Counted from the first letter of the stretch, positions 10,346-18,524 are shown. The stretch: DNA of 24,781 bases from Eimeria necatrix (GCF_000499385.1 NW_013654938.1:47281-72061); one strand, 5' to 3'. Notes: generated by a model from the sequence alone, not told the origin. A program made the numbers and translations.

Positions 10346-10535
10346 TTCTGCTGCTGCAGCACTGGAGCAGGAGTTTAAAATCCCAGTAATATCTCTTTTG
10401 AAAATGAAAGAGTTGCTGCTGTTTTTGGAAGAATTAATTAAAGAAGAAACAAATCCAGAAAAGAAAAAAGAACTGCAGCAGCAGCTAACCCTCATGCAGC
10501 AGCACAGGCAAACCTACGGCGCCCACAAACCCTAA
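7917..10535 (+). CDS. OPRT: Orotate phosphoribosyltransferase, three exons, with homopolymeric inserts
   Basis: The enzyme converts orotate and PRPP to OMP, the fifth step of de novo pyrimidine synthesis, in the cytosol. Exons are 7917-8186, 8724-9219 and 10285-10535 (338 residues; bacterial OPRTs have about 213). Exon 1 carries LLFGSFILKSGRKS and FNSG, and ends FAPAYK. Exon 2 opens GIPL and carries the catalytic-loop signature RKEEKQHGEGG and the PRPP-binding motif VVLLDDVLTSGTALR. Exon 3 carries EFKIPVISL, the family's C-terminal strand. Splice sites are GTCCGA/GCAG and GTGAGG/GCAG, phases 0 and 1, both consistent. Excess length comes from poly-Ser near the N-terminus, a 70-residue Ser/Gly then Gln/Pro insert (8865-9074) between catalytic loop and PRPP motif, and 19 serines opening exon 3. 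The stop TAA is supplied by the first CCCTAAA unit of a downstream array. The start is tentative because the frame is open upstream. All key catalytic motifs are intact. Confidence 0.95.
8187..8723 (+). other. OPRT intron 1
   Basis: A GT-AG intron of 537 bp. It holds a palindrome copy (8352-8363), TTTAGGG arrays at about 8557-8593 and 8652-8689, and a second palindrome (8707-8718) separated from the exon only by CGCAG. A third palindrome copy lies in the upstream exon (8132-8143), so palindromes flank both ends. Confidence 0.9.
8865..9074 (+). repeat. Coding AGC/CAG repeat insert in OPRT exon 2
   Basis: Ser-coding AGC run, then a Gly/Ser linker and GEAGQTEP, then Gln-Pro runs. No GT donor exists near the 5' border and the reading frame stays intact through the whole stretch, so coding is the simplest reading. 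Confidence 0.82.
9220..10284 (+). other. OPRT intron 2, AT-rich
   Basis: Begins GTGAGG. 9231-9640 is almost pure AATTAAATT/TTAATTAA repeat. 9900-10135 is a 13-bp tandem repeat of type AATAATAAATAAA. It also contains a CAG tract (10194-10221). It ends TTTGCAG at 10284, directly before the serine tract. Open frames here come from repeats. Confidence 0.88.
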
Positions 10536-10557
10536 ACCCTAAACCCTAAACCCTAAG
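10526..10557 (-). repeat. CCCTAAA array at the OPRT stop codon
   Basis: About four CCCTAAA units. The first contributes the last two codons (AAA CCC) and the stop TAA of OPRT. Confidence 0.92.
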
Positions 10558-10589
10558 CCTGCGCCAGTGGCCTTCGAACCCGCTGAACG

Positions 10590-11312
10590 CAGCTGCAGCA
10601 GCAGCTGCAGCAGCAGCTGCAGCAGCAGCTGCAGCAGCAGCTGCAGCAGCAGCTGCAGCAGCAGCTGCAGCAGCATCAGCAGATGATCTGGGAGCAGCAG
10701 CAGCACCAGCAGCTGCTGCAGCATCTGCAGCCTCAGCAACTGAGGCGGCAGCAGCGGCAGCATCAGCAGCAACTGCTGCATCAGATGCAGCAGCAGCTGC
10801 AGCACCGGCAGCTGCAGCAGCAGCAGCAGTTGCTGATGCTGCAGCGAGCGTTGGAGCAGCAGCAGGTGTAGCCGTAGCATCTACTACAGCAGCAACAGCA
10901 GCTGCAGCAGCAACAGCAGCTGCAGCAGCAACAGCAGCAGCAGCTGCAGCAGCAGCAGCAGCTGCAGCAGCAGCAGCAGTAAGCGTAGCAGCAGTATCTA
11001 CTGCAGCGGCAACAGCAGCTGCCGCAGCGGCAGCAGAAGCTGTAGCAGCAGCATCTGCTGCAGCAGCTGTAGCAGCAGCATCTACCGCAGCAGCAGCAGC
11101 ATCTGCTGCAGCAGCTGTAGCAGCAGCATCTACCGCAGCAGCAACAGCAGCAGCATCTGCTGCAGCAGCTGTAGCAGCAGCAGCTGTAGCAGCAGCATCT
11201 ACCGCAGCTGCTGTAGCAGCAGCAGCAGCAGCAGTAGCAACAGCAGCTGTGGCAGCAGCAACAGCAGCTGTGGCAGCAGCAGCAGCGGCTGTGGCAGCAG
11301 CAGCAGCAGCTG
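10590..11312. repeat. Degenerate CAG/GCAGCAGCATCT array
   Basis: About 720 bp of CAG-based repeat. It starts with regular GCAGCAGCAGCT units, then becomes GCATCTGCTGCAGCAGCTGTAG-like. Several frames are open on both strands. No non-repetitive island supports a gene. Confidence 0.85.
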
Positions 11313-11583
11313 CGTGGGGGTTTTGTTTGCAGCAACTGCTTCTGTCGAAAGTCTGGTCTTGTCAGTGGTTTAGGGTTTAGGGTTTAGGGTTTAGCCGTAG
11401 GGATGGCTGAGCTGCGGACTGCTAGGGTTTAGGGTTTAGGGTTAAGCGAGGAGCAGCGTAGGGACACCCTAATTGAGGGTTTAGGGTTTAGGGTTTGGCA
11501 GGGCTCCCTGCGCGAGGTGTCTGTACACCTGAACTCCGTTGCTAATTTTTGCTGCTCTTTTGCTGCTATAGCTCATTTCTTTT

Positions 11584-11616
<33 letters not shown>

Positions 11617-12704
11617 TGCTGCTGCTGCTGCTGCTGCTGCTGTGCCTGGGCGCCCCACTGCTGGTGCGGCGAAGCGCAAAACCCTGTTTTAGGGTTTGGA
11701 CGAGGGGTTGGAAGGGGAGCGGCGGGGGCTTGGGGAGAGAAGCTGCGGGGGAACTAGGGTTTAGGGTTTAGGGTTTAGGGTTTAGGGTTTAGGGCTTAGT
11801 GTCAGTCCATCGATCACGGGGTTGGGGGCGAGTGGGCTCGCGGCTGCAGCTGCGAGGGTTTAGGGTTTGTGTGTAGGGCAGCTGGGGGCGCAGTGAAGGG
11901 CAAAGCGCAAACCCTAAACCCTAAACCCTAAACCCTAAACCCTAAACCCTCGCCGCCGCCGGCGAGCGAGAGGGCTGCGGCTGCGGCTGCTGCTGCTGCT
12001 GCTGCTGCGGTTTTGCCTTGCTTTTGAAGTTAGTGTTTAATTTTAAATGTTAATAAAAAGAAATAATAAATAAAAAGAATAATTAGGGTTTAAGGGCCCC
12101 TCATATCTGCTGCTGCTGCTGCTGCTGCAGAGCTGCCGCTCTAAGTGTTGCAGCCGCTGCTTTCTTCGCTGCCTCAGACCCTAAACCCTAAACCCTAAAC
12201 CCTAGCCGCTAGACCTTTCTTCCTCTCTCCGCGCCGGCCCCAGCCCAAACGCCAAACCCTAAACCCTAAACCCTAAACCCTAAACCCTAAACCCTCCATC
12301 ATGCGGTCTTGCTCCCCTGCAGCCACCACCCCAGGCCCCTGCAGTGTACATACACCTCTGCTTTGAGCTGCAGCCCCTGCAGCGAGGGTTTAGGGTTTAG
12401 GGTTTAGGGTTTAGGGTTTAGGGTTTAGGGTTTGTCCCTCTGCCCGTCTGTCTCGTATCCGCGGGGGTGGCCTCGGCTGCGGCGAGCCCGGACTCGCGAC
12501 CGCCTCAAACCCTAAACCCTAGGCCCCAAACCCTAAACCCTAAACCCTAAACCCTAAACCCTCGCCGCCAGCCAGGGCCCTGGGGGGGTTTTCTGGGGCT
12601 CCGGCGGTGATTTGCGCGTCGGCCCAGCGCGCAGCCAAACCCTCGCCCTCGGGCCCCAAACCCTAAACCCTAAACCCTAAACCCTAAACCCTAGCTCTTC
12701 AATC
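11313..12704. other. Telomere-repeat-laced region before calcineurin
   Basis: Unique segments of 40-150 bp alternate with TTTAGGG or CCCTAAA arrays, for example 11369-11393, 11424-11443, 11758-11798, 11911-11949, 12177-12203, 12254-12295, 12385-12432, 12506-12562 and 12657-12692. Palindromes lie at 11517-11528 and 12344-12355. CAG/CTG tracts lie at 11584-11642, 11988-12008 and 12108-12126. The layout resembles an intron/exon mosaic, but no segment gave a recognisable peptide. 5' leader exons of calcineurin could hide here. Confidence 0.7.
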
Positions 12705-15700
12705 ATGGACCCTCTCCCAGACCCTAAACATGACCGCGTTGTCTCTTCTGTCCAACCCCCTCCCGCTAAACCCTTATCATCTTCTTTTCTTTTTCCGGAG
12801 GGTCCAGACGCCCCGCCCAACTGGAGAGTGAGTTGCGAGGGTTTAGGGTTTAGGGTTTAGGGTTTAGGGTTTAGGGTTTGGGGTTGCGGGGGGTGGCGGG
12901 GCTTCCGCTTTCGAGGGCTTTCGGGGTTTGCGAGGGTTTTGGGCCTTCCAGGGTTTCGAGGGTTTGCGAGGGTTTGGGGCTTCAGGGGTTTGGGAGGTTT
13001 GCGAGGGTTTAGGGTTTAGGTAGCGCGGGGTTTTCTAGGGTTTGGGGTTTCGAGGGTTCGGAGGGTTTGCGAGGGTTTGGGGTTTCAAGGGTTTGCGGGG
13101 GTTTGCAAGGGTTTGCGAGGGTTTGCGAGGGTTTGCGAGGGTTTGCGAGGGTTTGCGAGGGTTTGGGGTCCCTGGAAGGGCTTTAGAGGGTTTAGGGGCA
13201 TCCGAGGGTTTAGGGTTTAGAAGGCTTTGGGGCTTAGGGGGGCTTTCGAGGGTTTGGAGGGGTTACGAGGGTTTAGGAGGGTTTGGAAGGGTTTAGGAGG
13301 GTTTGGGAAGGTTTTTGAGGGTTTAGAGGACTTGGGAGGGTTTTGGGGTGTTCAAAAGGGTTTATAAACCCTGCGAGGGTTTATAAACCCGCAAAGATCC
13401 GCGAAGGGTTTAGGGTTTAGGGTTTAGGGTTTAGGGTTTAGGGTTTAGGATCTATCTAGGGCTTACGGCAAAGCCTCAGAGCCTAGGGTTTGTGGCGGAG
13501 GCTTCGGGGCCGAGAGCGGAGCGCGCGGGGCTGCGCGTTTAGGGTTTAGGGTTTAGGGTTTAAGGTTTAGGGTTTAGGGTTTAGGGTTTAGGGTTTAGGG
13601 TTTGTGCGGCGCAGTGGTTGGGGACATTCATGGCCAGTACTATGACTTGCTGAAACTCTTAGATGTTGGCGGCGACCCCGACACAACCCAGTACGCAAAC
13701 CCTAAACCCTAAACCCTAAACCCTAAACCCTAGAGGTAAACGCGTGCGCCTGAGCAGCGCCTCTCGGGGCCTGTGCTAAACCCTAAACCCTAAACCCTAA
13801 ACCCTAAACCCTATTTTGAGTTTTGGAGCGCGAGGAGCTTGTCTGTTTGTGCTTGTTGTTCGTTGGCTGTTCGGCGTTAGGGTTTAGGGTTTAGGGTTTA
13901 GGGTTTAGGGTTTGCGGCGCAGGTACTTGTTTCTGGGGGACTACGTGGACCGGGGCAGCTTCTCCATCGAGGTTTTGCTGCTGCTCTTCGCCCTGAAGCT
14001 AAACCACCCTTTTAGGGTTTGGCTCCTGCGGGGAAACCACGAGTGCAGACAAATGACATGTTTTTTTAACTTCCGAGACGAGTGCGAGTGCAAGTTCGAC
14101 ATGGAGGTTTACTACGCCTTCATGGAGGTCCGTCAAACCCTTTTTTAGGGTTTGCGCCCCCACCCTCCAAACCCTTTTTCAGGGTTTGCGCCCGCTCGCC
14201 AACCGCGGGCCCCAAACCCTTTTTTGGGGTTTGCGCCCGCTTGGCAAGCGCGCGCCCCCAAACCCTTTTTTAGGGTTTGCACCCGGTTGGCAAGCGCGGG
14301 CCCCAACCAAACCCTTTTTTGGGGTTTGCGCCCGCTTGGCAAGCGCGCGCCCCCAAACCCTTTTTTAGGGTTTGCACCCGGTTGGCAAGCGCGGGCCCCA
14401 AACCCTTTTTTAGGGTTTGCGCCCGGTTGGCAAGCGCGGGCCCCAAACCCTTTTTTAGGGTTTGCGCCCGGTTGGCAAGCGCGGGCCCCAAACCCTTTTT
14501 TAGGGTTTCCCCGCGCGAGCCCTCAAACCCTCTTCTGGGGTTTGTGCGCGCGCGCCGGGGTTTGCGCCTTTTTGGGTGGGGGTCTGCAGAGCTTAGGGTT
14601 TAGGGTTTAGGGTTTAGGGTTTAGGGTTTAGGGTTTAGGGTTTGCGTTGTTTTTCTCAAGAGCTTCGACTCGCTGCCACTCGCGGCAGTCATCAACGGCA
14701 AGTTCCTTGCACTTCATGGGGGTCTCAGCCCGGAGCTCAAGGTGGTGAGTGTTTAGGGTTTAGGGTTTAGGGTTTAGGGTTTAGGGTTTAGGGTTTAGGG
14801 TTTAGGGTTTAGGGTTCGGGGCCACAGGAGGTTTAGCGCAGCGGGGGTTTGGCTTCGCATCCCGCCCGCCGGCCTCGCTGCGGCGCCGCGCAGCGGCGCC
14901 CAGGCCTAGGGTTTAGGGTTTAGGGTTTAGGGTTTAGGGTTTAGGGTTTAGGGTTTGCGCGCAGCTGAGCCAAATAGGAGGCATCAACAGATTCCAGGAA
15001 CCCCCAAGAGGAGGTTTATTTTGCGACTTGCTTTGGGCGGATCCTCTCGACGAAGCAAAAGAAGACGCAGACGCTCAGCTGGCGCAAAGCGTCGACGGTA
15101 AACCCTAAACCCTAAACCCTAAACCCTAAACCCTAAACCCTAGGCGGTGAACCCTGAGTTCCAGGCGGTGGGAGGCGCCGAGCGCCGGGGTTGAAACCCC
15201 GGGCTTCTGGAGGCCCAAACCCTAAACCCTGAAAAAGGGCCTTGGGAATTCGCAGCAGCGGGGGCTTTCTCTGAGGGTTTAGGGTTTAGGGTTTAGGGTT
15301 TAGGGTTTAGGGTTTGCTGCGGCGGCGCGGACCGGCGGCGGTTCGAGGGTTTAGGGTTTGCGCCGCTGCGTGGTTGCTGCGGGGTCCCGTGGAGCGCCGT
15401 CGCGGCCCGCAGGGCCCTGCGGCCAGGGCTAGGGTTTAGGGTTTAGGGTTTAGGGTTTAGGGTTTAGGGTTTGCGCAGGCGCGTTCATCCCCAACGACGT
15501 GCGCGGCTGCTCCTTTTTCTTCGCCTATTCCGCCGCGAGTTCCTTTTTAGATCGAAATGGACTTTTGTCGATTTTGAGGGCCCACGAGGCGCAGCTCGAG
15601 GGGTACAAGATGCACCAGACAAACCTCAAAACAGGGTTTCCGACGGTAGGGTTTAGGGTTTAGGGTTTAGGGTTTAGGGTTTGGGGTTTGGGGTTTGGGG

Positions 15701-16085
15701 TTTGGGGTTTGGGGCTTGGGGCTTGGGGTTTGCGGGGTGGGGCCTGGGTTTGAGGCTTGGGGGTGTGGCTGGGGTTGGGGTTTAGGGCTTACGCTGGGGG
15801 TTTAGGGTTTAGGGTTTAGGGTTTAGGGTTTAGGGTTTAGGGTTTAGGGTTTTTGGCGCAGGTCATTACAATATTTTCGGCGCCGAATTACTGCGACGTG
15901 TACAACAACAAAGGGGCAGTCCTTAAGTTCGAGGTACTTCTGGATTAGGGTTTAGGGTTTTTAGGGTTTAGGGTTTAGGGTTTAGGGTTTAGGGTTTAGG
16001 GTTTCCAGCAAAGAAGACCTGCTGCAAAACTTCAAGGACTATTTTTGCTTCCCCAGCGATGGCGGTAGCAGCACAAGCAGCAACT

Positions 16086-16120
<35 letters not shown>

Positions 16121-16488
16121 CGCAGCGGCAGCAGCAGCAAGAGCAGCAACACGACCAGCACCAGCAGCAGCAACACGACCAGCAGCAGCAGCAGCATTAC
16201 GGCCAGCAGCAGCAGCAGCAACACGACTAGAAGCAGCAGCAGCAACCCGGCCAGCAGCAGCAGCAACACGACCAGCGGCAGCAGCAACACGACCAGCAGC
16301 AGCAACAGCAGCAACACGACCAGCAGCAGCAGCGGCAACACGACCAGCAGCAGCAGCAGCAGCAACACGACCAGCAGCAGCAGCAGCAGCAACACGACCA
16401 GCAGCAGCAGCACCAGAAACACGACCAGCAGCAGCAACACGACCAGCAGCAGCAACACGACCAGCGGCAGCAGCAGCAGCAGCACCAA

Positions 16489-16551
<63 letters not shown>

Positions 16552-17697
16552 TTGGTGTTTGTGTGCGCAGAACAACACTTTAAACATTCAGCAGTTTAAC
16601 TACAGCCCTCACCCTTACCACTTGCCGAACTTTATGGACATCTTCACTTGGTCTATTCCCTTCGTCTCCGAAAAAGGTAAACCCTAAACCCTAAACCCTA
16701 AACCCTAAACCCTAAACGCTCGAAAGCTCTCCCGGGGCAGGAGCTGGCAGGAGGGTTTCGGCAAACCCTAAACCCTCAAATCTAGCTCGCAAGCGAGACG
16801 CGCAGCAGACAGAGGTGTTTACAGAATGGCTCTAGTGCCGGGGGATTAGGGTTTAGGGTTTAGGGTTTAGGGTTTAGGGTTTAGGGTTTAGGGTTTAGGG
16901 TTTGGGGTTTGGGGCGCAGTCACTGAAATGCTGTACGGCATTTTAAACCCTTCACTGGAAGAGGGAGAAGAAGACGAAGAGATCGACAATGTTGAACTGC
17001 CTCCGGAGGCAAGCCATTAGGGTTTAGGGTTTAGGGTTTAGGGTTTAGGGTTTAGGGTTTGGGGCTTGGGGTTCAGGGTTTAGGGTTTAGGGTTTAGGGC
17101 TTAGCAGGGTTTGTCAGGGTTCAGGGTTTATGACTGCGACGTTTGAGGGCTCAGGGTTTGTTTAGGGTTTAGGGTTTGGGGTCTCGGGCTTATCAGGGTT
17201 TGTGAGGGTCGTCTACCCGGGTTTAGGGTTTAGGGTTTAGGGTTTAGGGTTTAGGGTTTAGGGTTTGTGGCGTTTCGCTTTTCAGGTAGTAAAGATAATG
17301 CGTGCGAACATCGTGCTCGCGGAAGAGGGAACAGCCCCCAGAAGTCGGCCTCCTAGTAGGGTTTAGGGTTTAGGGTTTAGGGTTTAGAGTTTAAGGTTTA
17401 GAGTTTAGGGTTTAGGGTTTAGGGTTTCTCTGGGTTGCGTGAGCAGCTGCGGCCACGAGCTTGGGCAGAGCATTTATTTGCTTCAGAGTTCGGGCTGCCA
17501 CTCACTGCACGTGTTTAGGGTTTAGGGACTAGGGTTTAGGGTTTAGGGTTTAGGGACTAGGGTTTAGGGTTTAGGGTTTAGGGTTTAGGGTTTTGCTGCA
17601 GGCGCTGGCACTCCAATAAGTCGGGAGCGCGCTGAGGCCTTGCGACGCAAAGTGCAGTCGGTGGGGCGGCTAATGAGAGTCTTCAAAACCATCAGGT

Positions 17698-17746
<49 letters not shown>

Positions 17747-18066
17747 GCTGCTGCTGCTGCTGCTGTGCTGCTGCTGTTGTGCTGCTGGTGTGTGCTGTTG
17801 TGCTGCTGCCGGTGTGCTGCTGCTGTGGTGCTGCTGTTAGCGCTGCTGCTTTTAGTGCTGCTGCTGTTGCTGCTGCTGCTGTTAGTGCTTTTGCTGCTGC
17901 TCCTGCTTCTCGTAGTGGTGCTGCTGCTGCTGCTGCTGCTGCTTGCAGTGCTGCTGCTGCTGCTGTAGTGCTGCTGCTGCTCTTGGCGCTCGTGCTGCTT
18001 CTTCTGTTGCTGCTGCGTCTGGTAGCAGCGCAGGGCAGTGTCGCTGCTGCTGTGCTGCCGCTTTTA

Positions 18067-18101
<35 letters not shown>

Positions 18102-18369
18102 ACCGCTCTTGCTGCTGCTGCTGCTGCTGCTGCTGCAGGGAAGAAAACGAGTTGATAATGCAGCTCAAAGGCTGCACCCCTGGGGATCGGATCCCAGTGG
18201 GCCTTTTGATTCAGGGCCGCGAAGGACTTGAAAACGGTGGGGCACAAACAAACACAAATTAGGGTTTAGGGTTTAGGGTTTGGGGTTTAGGGTTTAGGGT
18301 TTAGGGTTTAGGGTTTGGGGTTTGCGCGCGCCTGCAGAGCTCGAGAAGTTCCAAAACGCAAAACAATAG
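12705..18369 (+). CDS. CnA: Calcineurin A (Ca2+/calmodulin-dependent Ser/Thr phosphatase 2B catalytic subunit), 13 exons seen
   Basis: Catalytic subunit of the calcium-activated phosphatase, which works with calcineurin B and calmodulin. Exons: 12705-12827, 13615-13690, 13923-14127, 14661-14744, 14965-15097, 15479-15645, 15862-15933, 16571-16676, 16920-17008, 17286-17355, 17602-17695, 18139-18236 and 18338-18369. The N-terminus matches the family ([15 protein letters not shown]). PPP-phosphatase motifs appear in order: GDIHGQ, GDYVDRG, RGNHEC, HGGLSP, RAHE and SAPNY, with the metal-binding and catalytic residues intact. [12 protein letters not shown] is the calcineurin-B-binding helix; [18 protein letters not shown] is the calmodulin-binding segment. 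Phases match at every junction except the first, where about 42 residues (LKxHLxxEGR region to VTV) are missing between exon 1 and the next exon. One intron (17009) uses a GC donor. The reading frame ends at TAG (18367-18369) inside the autoinhibitory segment, while homology continues downstream. Identity is essentially certain. Confidence 0.97.
12828..13614 (+). repeat. G-rich intron (or gap-bearing region) between calcineurin exon 1 and the GDIHG exon
   Basis: TTTAGGG arrays at 12839-12880, 13408-13449 and 13539-13602 flank a degenerate minisatellite at about 12900-13380. Its unit is roughly GTTTGCGAGG (10 bp), cleanest at 13110-13165. No segment encodes the expected 42 residues in any frame. 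Confidence 0.85.
13691..13922 (+). other. Calcineurin intron with opposed telomere-type arrays
   Basis: The donor GTACGC runs straight into CCCTAAA units (13698-13731). A second CCCTAAA block (13779-13812) and a TTTAGGG block (13876-13913) follow, ending TTTGCGGCGCAG. The opposed blocks are complementary. Confidence 0.92.
14128..14660 (+). repeat. 45-bp tandem repeat with hairpin in a calcineurin intron
   Basis: Eight to ten copies between about 14135 and 14540. Each contains AAACCC-TTTTTT-AGGGTTT, an inverted repeat with a T-rich loop, followed by GCGCCCGGTTGGCAAGCG and GGGCCCC. The last copies are exactly 45 bp apart (14400, 14445). A TTTAGGG array (14593-14641) and acceptor TCTCAAG follow. 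Confidence 0.92.
15098..15478 (+). other. Calcineurin intron, repeat-embedded at both splice sites
   Basis: The donor is GTAAACCCTAAACCC, so the GT is part of the repeat run. Opposed TTTAGGG blocks occur at 15276-15314 and 15431-15471, and the acceptor is TTTAGGGTTTGCGCAG. Confidence 0.92.
15646..15861 (+). other. Calcineurin intron with TTTAGGG and TTTGGGG arrays
   Basis: The donor GTAGGGTTTAGGG merges with the array. Five TTTGGGG units (about 15677-15713) replace TTTAGGG mid-intron. A second TTTAGGG block precedes the TTTTTGGCGCAG acceptor. Confidence 0.92.
15934..16570 (+). repeat. Calcineurin intron containing a long CAG tract
   Basis: After a TTTAGGG block (15946-16003) there is a 50-bp unique stretch, then about 480 bp of AGC/CAG with ACGACC interruptions (16073-16552), then the acceptor GTGTGCGCAG. 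Conserved calcineurin sequence is continuous across the intron when it is removed. The frame of the next exon stays open back to about 16010. Confidence 0.85.
17009..17285 (+). other. Calcineurin intron with GC donor
   Basis: The exon ends CCG GAG and is followed by GCAAGC, the usual form of a GC-AG donor. No GT nearby keeps the phase and the protein. The intron is TTTAGGG-rich and ends CTTTTCAG. Confidence 0.8.
17696..18138 (+). repeat. CTG-tract intron of calcineurin
   Basis: 443 bp, from donor GTTTGC to acceptor CTGCAG, almost wholly CTG repeats with short interruptions. It is the only calcineurin intron without a telomere-type array. The calmodulin-binding exon and the REENEL exon join in phase 2 when it is removed. 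Confidence 0.9.
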
Positions 18370-18414
18370 GACGCCATGAACGAACGGCGGCCAGATGGAG
18401 CTTCGAAGCGATAG
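18367..18414 (+). other. In-frame TAG and continued autoinhibitory homology after it
   Basis: After FQNAKQ comes TAG, then the same frame reads DAMNERRPDGASKR and a second TAG (18412-18414). In mammalian calcineurin the corresponding segment reads FEEAKGLDRINERMPP; the alignment needs no gap, with the TAG at the Leu position. Confidence 0.85.
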
Positions 18415-18524
18415 GCTGCGCCGAGGGTTTAGGGTTTAGGGTTTAGGGTTTAGGGTTTAGGGTTTAGGGTTTGGCGGGAGGTCTCCTGGCTCACTCCGCC
18501 GCAGCAACTCCGCGTGTGGGCCCT

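Noticed and set aside
14152..14610. 152-residue frame of repeated [15 protein letters not shown] type
   Set aside because: Arises from the 45-bp intronic repeat (a multiple of three); it lies between phase-matched calcineurin exons.
16059..16583. Poly-Ala frame starting MAVAAQ and its minus-strand poly-Leu counterpart
   Set aside because: CAG tract within a calcineurin intron; the frame differs from that of the downstream exon and has no conserved sequence.
18139..18262. Alternative calcineurin C-terminus reading on past 18236 to a stop in TTTAGGG
   Set aside because: Splicing at the GTGGGG donor to 18338 restores the autoinhibitory homology (ELEKFQNAK); the unspliced tail has none. It could exist as a retained-intron form.
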